From: Syntrophothermus sp. UBA1445
Lineage (GTDB): Bacteria; Bacillota; Syntrophomonadia; Syntrophomonadales; DTU052
Assembly: GCA_002329495.1 (NCBI GenBank)
Contig: DCTH01000060.1
Span: forward strand, 1-10,113
Length of the DNA stretch: 10,113 nt
Direction: 5' to 3'
Part shown: positions 4,884 to 10,113 of the stretch, piece by piece
Numbering within the stretch: position 1 is the stretch's first letter
How the letters are laid out: every line of letters starts with the position of its first letter
The notes under the pieces: model-generated
Told to the model about the DNA's origin: nothing
The model's input: only the letters and a program-made list of their open reading frames with translations
The model's database searches: none
Made by a program: the position numbers and the translations under genes

Positions 4884-5657
4884 CAATACTATGGGGACTA
4901 TCACACTCATTCCCGCTACAGTGATGGGCAGGAATCGGTGAAGAGAATTGCAGACGCCGCCCGTCAGCGGGGTCTGGCTGAGGTGGCCGTAACCGACCAC
5001 GGCCCCAATGTAGTGGTGTCCGGGGTTAAGAACCTCGACTGTTACTACCGGGTTCTGGAGGAGATTCATGGCCTGGAGATTCCCGGAGTTCGGGTTCTGG
5101 CCGGGGCCGAAGCCAATATAATAGACCTGGAGGGAAAGCTTGACATACCACCGGCGGTTTATGAGCAGTTGGATGTACTGATCTGTGGGCTGCACCCTTA
5201 TTCCATACCCGCCAATATACGGGACGGCTATCGGCTGTTCGGGCGCAATCACCTGCGCCACCTGGGTCCCGGCTGGCGGCAGAAAGCGGTGGAGGCTAAT
5301 ACCAGGGCCACGGTGGCGGCCCTGGAAAACAACCCGGTGGACATACTCTCTCACCCCGGGCTCTTCTTTGAGGTGGATATTGAGGAGGTCTCCCGGGCCT
5401 GTGTCCGGGAGAATGTCCTGTTTGAGATCAACTGCGGGCATCACCACCCGGAACTGGAGGATGTTAAGATCGCCTTCAAGGCCGGAGTGACGTTTATAAT
5501 CAGCAGTGATGCACATTTTTACGATACCGTAGGGGAGTTAGAGTATGGAAGGAGCCTGGTTGAGAAACTGGGGATACCGGCCGAACGAATAGCAAATTGC
5601 AGAGTTGGGGGAGATAAAGGATGGACCGGAAAAAGGAAGCAATCAAAGCACTGGTAA
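4881..5657 (+). CDS. PHP-domain phosphoesterase (YcdX / histidinol-phosphatase-like)
   Basis: A 258-residue protein made of one PHP (polymerase and histidinol phosphatase) metal-dependent hydrolase domain, a TIM-like barrel that binds a trinuclear metal cluster. The expected ligands appear in order: H8-T-H10 in GDYHTHSRYSDG, TDH with Asp 39/His 40, Glu 77 in GAEANIID, His 105 in CGLHPY, His 158 in LSHPG, a His-rich stretch at 187-189, and SSDAH with Asp 210/His 212. It probably hydrolyses a phosphoester, but the substrate is not evident; histidinol-phosphatase activity is unlikely without his genes nearby. The TTG start is chosen from Shine-Dalgarno spacing; GTG 4872 would add three residues. 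Its 3' end overlaps rapZ by 37 bp, so the two are co-transcribed. I recall PHP genes preceding rapZ in other Clostridia, which suggests a linked function (inference). Confidence 0.9.
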   Translation: MQYYGDYHTHSRYSDGQESVKRIADAARQRGLAEVAVTDHGPNVVVSGVKNLDCYYRVLEEIHGLEIPGVRVLAGAEANIIDLEGKLDIPPAVYEQLDVLICGLHPYSIPANIRDGYRLFGRNHLRHLGPGWRQKAVEANTRATVAALENNPVDILSHPGLFFEVDIEEVSRACVRENVLFEINCGHHHPELEDVKIAFKAGVTFIISSDAHFYDTVGELEYGRSLVEKLGIPAERIANCRVGGDKGWTGKRKQSKHW

Positions 5658-6508
5658 TTACCGGGCTCTCCGGAGCGGGTAAAACCCAGGCGGCCAACTG
5701 TCTGGAAGACCTGGGTTATTTCTGCGTTGACAACCTGCCGCCAGCTCTGATACCCAAATTCACAGAACTGAGCAGCCAGTCGGAAGGGGTCAAGCATGTA
5801 GCCTTTGTCGTGGATGTGCGGGGAGGCAGGTTCTTTAATGATCTCTCCCGTGCCCTGGAGGAACTGGCCACCCAGGGCGTGAACTACAACATCCTGTTCC
5901 TGGAGGCCGGGGACAATGTGCTTATACGAAGGTTCAAGGAATCCCGCCGTCGGCACCCGCTCCAGCAGAACAAGGCTCTCCCGGAGGCTATCAAGCTGGA
6001 GAAGGAGATGCTGGAGGAACTGCGGGGGCAGGCGGATACCATAATCGATACCACCAACCTCAATGTGCATCAGCTGAAAGAGGAACTGGTCCGGCTTTAC
6101 TCCGAAGGGGAAGAGGGCCTGATCACGGTGACGGTGTTTTCCTTCGGCTTCAAATTCGGACTGCCCCTGGATTCTGATCTGGTGTTTGATGTCCGGTTTC
6201 TTCCCAACCCGAAGTACGTTGACGAACTCTCGCACCAAACGGGTGACGATCCGGGAGTCATAAATTACGTTATGGAACCCCGTCTGACCCGGTCGTTCCT
6301 ACGTCGGCTGATGTACTTCCTCAAGTTTTTGCTGCCCCATTACGTGAAAGAGGGCAAGTCTAATCTGGTAATGGCCATCGGCTGTACCGGCGGTCAGCAT
6401 CGGTCGGTAGTGGTCGCAGATTACGTGGGTCGTGCGGTGCGGGAGATGGGATACCGTACCATCATCAAGCACCGTGACCTTGAAAAATACAGGGATAGTG
6501 GAGTATGA
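5621..6508 (+). CDS. rapZ: RapZ-family nucleotide-binding protein (YvcJ)
   Basis: A cytosolic P-loop protein. In Escherichia coli RapZ binds small RNA GlmZ and glucosamine-6-phosphate and controls GlmS levels; Bacillus YvcJ is an NTPase affecting competence, and its RNA role is not established. The 295-residue product is full length. It has Walker A GLSGAGKT (15-22), the Walker-B-like VVDVRGG (Asp 65), the YFCVDNLPP segment near 33-41, and the C-terminal domain marks FKFGLPLDSDLVFDVRFLPN and GCTGGQHRS (254-262). ATG 5621 has GGGGGAG at 5607-5613 with a 7-nt spacer, inside the end of the PHP gene. The ATGA overlap with yvcK indicates translational coupling. In Gram-positive genomes this gene, yvcK and whiA form a conserved trio. 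Assignment is firm; the cellular target in this organism is unknown. Confidence 0.95.
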   Translation: MDRKKEAIKALVITGLSGAGKTQAANCLEDLGYFCVDNLPPALIPKFTELSSQSEGVKHVAFVVDVRGGRFFNDLSRALEELATQGVNYNILFLEAGDNVLIRRFKESRRRHPLQQNKALPEAIKLEKEMLEELRGQADTIIDTTNLNVHQLKEELVRLYSEGEEGLITVTVFSFGFKFGLPLDSDLVFDVRFLPNPKYVDELSHQTGDDPGVINYVMEPRLTRSFLRRLMYFLKFLLPHYVKEGKSNLVMAIGCTGGQHRSVVVADYVGRAVREMGYRTIIKHRDLEKYRDSGV

Positions 6509-7758
6509 GAAGATCACTGTGGTGGTTTTGGGTATTTGCCCGGGCCCAGAAGTGGTTCCTCTTTATGGGGTTGGGGCTCCTGGTATTGGTGGTTGGCCTT
6601 ATTGGCATAATCAACCACTACTTCTTTGATTTAACCTTTATATCACCTGGCCAGGGTATTATACTATCGTTGGCGGGAACAGGTATGGCTTTATGGGGCT
6701 TTATAAAAGGCTCCCGGGGAGTTATCGACATTGTCTCCTCCCTGACCTCAGTCAATATCCAGGACTTTCTGCGCAATGACCTCCAGAAGAAAAGAGGGCC
6801 CCGCATTGTAGTGATAGGAGGAGGTACCGGGCTCTCCGTGCTGCTGAAAGGTTTGAAAAACTACTCCAGTAACATTACCGCAGTGGTGGCAGTAACCGAT
6901 GACGGGGGAAGTTCCGGCAGGATCCGGGAGATGGGCATGCTGCCGCCGGGCGACATCCGCAGGTGTCTGGTGGCTTTGGCTCAAACCGAGAACCTGATGG
7001 ACCGGGTATTCGAACATCGTTTTACTGAGGGAGAAGGCATCCGGGGACACAGCCTGGGAAACCTGTTAATTACCGCCCTGACCGATATCACTGGTGATTT
7101 TGTCAGCGCCATTACCGAGGTCAGTAAGGTTCTGGCCGTGCAGGGTCGGGTCTTACCCGCCACGGTTGAACTTACAGTCCTGGGCGCTACCATGATGGAC
7201 GGGACGGTAGTGATGGGACAGACCTCCATCGCGGGTGCAGGCAAGCCAATTAAGGAGGTATTCCTTGATCCCCCCGACTGTCCGGCAGTGCCCGATGCGC
7301 TGAAGGCGATCCGGGAAGCTGATGCGGTGGTTTTCGGACCGGGGAGTTTGTTTACCAGTATCATCCCCAACCTCCTGGTGCCGGAGATCGGTGAGGCCCT
7401 GCGTTCAACCGGAGCAGTCCGCATATTTGTGGTCAACATCATGACCCAGCCCGGCGAGACCACCAATTTTACTGCCAGTGATCATCTGGATGCGGTAGCC
7501 CGACACCTTGGTCCTGGCCATATTGACTATGTGGTGGTAAATGATGCTCCAGTGGACAAAGAACGCGCTTCCCGTTACCGCCTGGAGGATGCGGAACCGG
7601 TCAGATTTGACCCCCGGGAACTGTCGGAGAGAGGGGTCAAGTGTGTACGGGACTCACTTTTAGGCAAGGAAGATGTGGCCTGGCATGATTCGGAGGCCCT
7701 GGCCCGAACCCTGATGAGGATAATCTATGAGAGAAAGGGGCTGAACTGGCTGGAGTGA
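6505..7758 (+). CDS. yvcK: YvcK/CofD-like gluconeogenesis factor with N-terminal membrane anchor
   Basis: YvcK is required for normal growth and cell shape on gluconeogenic carbon sources in Bacillus subtilis and binds UDP-sugars; the fold is related to CofD. In this 417-residue protein the YvcK domain begins near residue 100, with IGGGTGLSVLLKGLK (glycine loop 105-109), VTDDGGSSGR (Asp 132-133), GHSLGNLL (182-189) and FGPGSLFTSIIPN (Gly 278 onward). Ahead of it are about 85 extra residues absent from the Bacillus protein: two hydrophobic segments (about 17-36 and 51-67) and a charged linker ending KKRGPR. This suggests anchoring of the domain to the cytoplasmic face of the membrane. ATG 6505 overlaps the rapZ stop (ATGA), with AGGGA 6491-6495 upstream. 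The gene ends in a GTGA overlap with whiA. I recall similar anchored forms in other Clostridia. Confidence 0.94.
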   Translation: MRRSLWWFWVFARAQKWFLFMGLGLLVLVVGLIGIINHYFFDLTFISPGQGIILSLAGTGMALWGFIKGSRGVIDIVSSLTSVNIQDFLRNDLQKKRGPRIVVIGGGTGLSVLLKGLKNYSSNITAVVAVTDDGGSSGRIREMGMLPPGDIRRCLVALAQTENLMDRVFEHRFTEGEGIRGHSLGNLLITALTDITGDFVSAITEVSKVLAVQGRVLPATVELTVLGATMMDGTVVMGQTSIAGAGKPIKEVFLDPPDCPAVPDALKAIREADAVVFGPGSLFTSIIPNLLVPEIGEALRSTGAVRIFVVNIMTQPGETTNFTASDHLDAVARHLGPGHIDYVVVNDAPVDKERASRYRLEDAEPVRFDPRELSERGVKCVRDSLLGKEDVAWHDSEALARTLMRIIYERKGLNWLE

Positions 7759-8690
7759 GCAGTTTTTCCGGTGAAACCAAGAATGAGCTGGCCCGGATTA
7801 TACCGGAGAACCGATGCTGTCAGGTGGCTGAACTGTCAGCTTTGCTGCGGCTCAACGGCAAGCTGGAGCTTACCGGCAACAACCGTAAGAGACTGTGCAT
7901 CACCACCGATAACGCCGGTATCGCCCGCAAGTCCTTTAAGTTATTCAAAGCCTTGTTTGAGTTTCCGCTTACTGTCGTCATGGAAACCAAACGGCGTTTC
8001 AATACCAACCGGAATTACCTGGTTAATGCACACTTGGATGAGCAGCATATAACCATACTAAATAAACTGGGAATTATTGATGATCAAAACCACCTGGTAT
8101 ACGGGGTAGAGCGGGGAATAGTAAGGAAACGCTGTTGCAAACGAGCCTATATGCGAGGGGTTTTCCTGGCTCGTGGATCGGTCAGTAAGCCGGGAGGGTC
8201 GTACCACCTGGAAATGGTGTTCCCCACTCACGAACTGGCTCGGTCAGTGCAGCGGATTGGCGAGAGCCTGGGGATCAGACTTCGTCTGACGGAACGCAAA
8301 AAAACGTTTCTGCTTTATCTCAAGGATTCGGATCAGATTGTCGATTTTATCCGCATGATCGGAGCCAATTATGCTCTGCTGGAGTATGAGAACGTACGGG
8401 TTTATAAATCCATGAAAAATCAGGTCAACCGGCAGGTGAACTGTGAGACAGCCAACCTGGAAAAGACCCTGGAAGCCTCCCTAAGACAGGTGGAGAGTAT
8501 CCGCCGGTTGATAGACAGAATAACGGTTGAAGGACTGCCCGAAAACCTGCGGGAGTTGGCGGTTCTCAGGCTGGATTATCCCGATTCCAGCTTAAAGGAG
8601 TTGGGGGAGATGCTGAGCCCCCCCTTGAGCAAATCCGGGGTGGCTTACCGCATGAAAAAGTTGGAGCAGTTGTCTGAAGGGCCAATGTGA
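7755..8690 (+). CDS. whiA: WhiA, DNA-binding regulator of the sporulation/division type
   Basis: WhiA is a conserved Gram-positive DNA-binding protein that governs sporulation-linked septation in Streptomyces and affects cell division and chromosome segregation in Bacillus. The 311-residue product has the normal length. The N-terminus SSFSGETKNELARI matches the family start, the LAGLIDADG-like part is seen at RAYMRGVFLARGS (130-142), and the C-terminal helix-turn-helix is near 266-305 (LDYPDSSLKELGEMLSPPLS, then KSGVAYRMKKLEQL). Catalytic residues of homing endonucleases are not kept in WhiA proteins, so a binding rather than cutting role is expected. The GTG start at 7755 overlaps the yvcK TGA; the nearest purine-rich sites are GGAG directly adjacent and AAAGGGG about 14 nt away, so it probably depends on coupled translation. 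Confidence 0.95.
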   Translation: MSSFSGETKNELARIIPENRCCQVAELSALLRLNGKLELTGNNRKRLCITTDNAGIARKSFKLFKALFEFPLTVVMETKRRFNTNRNYLVNAHLDEQHITILNKLGIIDDQNHLVYGVERGIVRKRCCKRAYMRGVFLARGSVSKPGGSYHLEMVFPTHELARSVQRIGESLGIRLRLTERKKTFLLYLKDSDQIVDFIRMIGANYALLEYENVRVYKSMKNQVNRQVNCETANLEKTLEASLRQVESIRRLIDRITVEGLPENLRELAVLRLDYPDSSLKELGEMLSPPLSKSGVAYRMKKLEQLSEGPM

Positions 8691-8749
8691 GTTTATAAGG
8701 CAGGAATTAACGGTTTTAATGTCGAAAATTAACTGAGGGTGATAAAGCA

Positions 8750-10113
8750 ATGCGGCTTATTCATGATTTACATCTTGAACAACAACAAAAGCTTTTGATT
8801 ACTCCGGAACTTCGGCAGGCTATTGCCATTCTTCAGATGTCCTCGCTGGAACTGTCTGAATACCTGCAACAGGAGATTGACGAGAACCCGGTCCTGGAAC
8901 TCAGGGAAGAGGATGACCATCCTGAAGGGGATGTGGTGGGTGAGGTTGACGAAGAGTCTCTGCCGGACGCAGAGTGGATGGAGTACTTCCTGGACCGGAG
9001 TGACCTGGGTTATACCGAACGGTATGAACATGAAAAGCATAATGATCGGCATAAGGCCTTAGCACCCACCCTGCATGAACACCTCCAGTTCCAGATGCAT
9101 ATTGCTTTGAGCCGGGAGGAGGACCAGCGTATCGGCGGGTTCCTCATTGGTTCAATTGACGATAATGGTTACCTCCGTATCAGCCTGGAAGAGGCAGCGG
9201 CCAGTCTGGAAGTCAGCGTAACCAAAGTAGCCGAGATTCTGAAGGTCATCCAGAGCTTTGAGCCTTACGGGGTTGGGGCCCGCGACCTGTCGGAATGTCT
9301 GCTGATTCAGCTGACCCAGTTGGGCCGGTTAACTCCCATGGTGGAGCGAATCGTGCGTAACTACCTGGGAGACCTGGCCCGGGGACGTCTGGCCAAGATT
9401 GCAGCCACCCTGAAATTGAATGTAGTCGAAGTGCAGGAGATCGCGGATCTTATCAGGACCCTGGATCCCAAACCGGGCCGACAGTATGCCAGTGGCGGCG
9501 ATGTGCGTTATCTGGTTCCTGACGTTACCGTGGAGAAGGTTAATGATGAGTATGTGATTCTGGTGAACGACGGCAATTCTCCGCGACTGATGATCAGTCC
9601 GATGTACAAGGAGATGCTGCGTCAACCTGGGCTGTTAAACAACGAAACCCGCAAGTATGTTGATGACCGGATTAATTCGGCCATTTGGCTTATTAAGAGC
9701 ATTGAACAGAGGCGGATGACGCTCTACAACACTGCCAAGTGCCTGGTGGAGGCCCAGCGCGAATTCCTGGAAAAGGGCATCAAATACATGAAGCCCCTAA
9801 ATCTCAAGCAGATTGCTAACCAGGTGGGGGTTCATGAGTCTACTATCAGCCGGGTTACCAACAATAAGTACATTCAAACCCCCCAGGGGGTATTCGAGTT
9901 GAAGTATTTCTTCTGCAGCGGTCTGGATTCCCAGCACGGCACCCGCTATTCATCGCGCAGTATCAAGCGCGTGCTTAAGGATCTGATACTGGAAGAGGAT
10001 GCCCACAACCCCTACAGTGACCAGCAGATCGCGGACAAACTCTGCAGCAAAGGTATCCAGATCTCCCGCCGGACCGTTGCCAAGTACCGCATGGAACTCG
10101 GCATCGAATCCAC
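8750..10113 (+). CDS. rpoN: RNA polymerase sigma-54 factor (3' end just cut by window)
   Basis: Sigma-54 directs RNA polymerase to -24/-12 promoters that need an AAA+ activator. The frame opens at ATG 8750 (GAGGG 8735-8739, 10-nt spacer) and runs without a stop to the window end: 454 codons. Region I is the Gln/Leu-rich LEQQQKLLITPELRQAIAIL (8-27) continuing to about residue 50. Region II, about 51-105, is short and acidic. The core-binding domain follows. The helix-turn-helix is around 350-375 (LNLKQIANQVGVHESTISRV), and the RpoN box SRRTVAKYR is at 439-447. Only the final handful of residues should be missing. It starts 59 bp after whiA with no clear terminator between, so it may be read through from the operon. 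No sigma-54 activator gene or clear -24/-12 site was found in the window. Confidence 0.96.
   Translation, partial: MRLIHDLHLEQQQKLLITPELRQAIAILQMSSLELSEYLQQEIDENPVLELREEDDHPEGDVVGEVDEESLPDAEWMEYFLDRSDLGYTERYEHEKHNDRHKALAPTLHEHLQFQMHIALSREEDQRIGGFLIGSIDDNGYLRISLEEAAASLEVSVTKVAEILKVIQSFEPYGVGARDLSECLLIQLTQLGRLTPMVERIVRNYLGDLARGRLAKIAATLKLNVVEVQEIADLIRTLDPKPGRQYASGGDVRYLVPDVTVEKVNDEYVILVNDGNSPRLMISPMYKEMLRQPGLLNNETRKYVDDRINSAIWLIKSIEQRRMTLYNTAKCLVEAQREFLEKGIKYMKPLNLKQIANQVGVHESTISRVTNNKYIQTPQGVFELKYFFCSGLDSQHGTRYSSRSIKRVLKDLILEEDAHNPYSDQQIADKLCSKGIQISRRTVAKYRMELGIES

Noticed and set aside
5519..6238. 239-codon minus-strand frame opposite rapZ
   Set aside because: Antisense to conserved RapZ motifs; no family resemblance.

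Overview
The window looks like chromosomal core DNA from a Gram-positive, low-to-mid-GC bacterium of the class Clostridia, perhaps a Peptococcaceae- or Syntrophomonadaceae-type lineage. The main reason is the gene order PHP phosphoesterase - rapZ - yvcK - whiA - rpoN, together with Shine-Dalgarno sites of the AGGAGG type, frequent GTG/TTG starts and a YvcK with an N-terminal membrane anchor. Genus cannot be decided from the sequence. All protein genes lie on the + strand.

Layout. Positions 1-234 hold the 3' end of uvrC. A perfect 31-bp-arm palindrome follows (240-305), then a second, diverged and frameshifted copy of the last ~210 bp of uvrC (306-513). Next come three more hairpin elements (554-713) and pgi (730-2115, GTG start). 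The pgi-downstream gap (2116-2356) carries another hairpin and a degenerate tandem repeat. It is followed by a small four-TM PF04020-type membrane protein (2357-2695) and a Cof-type HAD phosphatase (2761-3567), whose ribosome-binding site lies inside a short inverted repeat. A ROK-family sugar kinase (3740-4708) is interrupted by an in-frame TAG at codon 26. After a good -10 promoter element comes a tightly packed operon: PHP phosphoesterase (TTG start 4881), rapZ, yvcK and whiA, which overlap one another by 37, 4 and 4 bp. After 59 bp comes rpoN (8750 to the window end), complete except for its last few residues.

How the genes fit together. Several products act around sugar phosphates and cell-envelope precursors: PGI interconverts glucose-6-P and fructose-6-P, the ROK protein would phosphorylate glucose, the HAD protein would dephosphorylate a small phosphoester, RapZ-family proteins influence the GlcN-6-P/envelope branch, and YvcK is needed for growth on gluconeogenic carbon sources in Bacillus. 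Loss of the ROK kinase through the TAG, if real, would fit an organism that makes hexose phosphates by gluconeogenesis and does not consume glucose.

The least ordinary material is between uvrC and the HAD gene: the uvrC tail duplication with the palindrome exactly at its junction, a set of REP-like hairpins that share a core, and a hairpin that has become part of a gene start. No transposase, CRISPR array, tRNA or rRNA is visible. I found no clear candidate for a wholly new multi-gene system.
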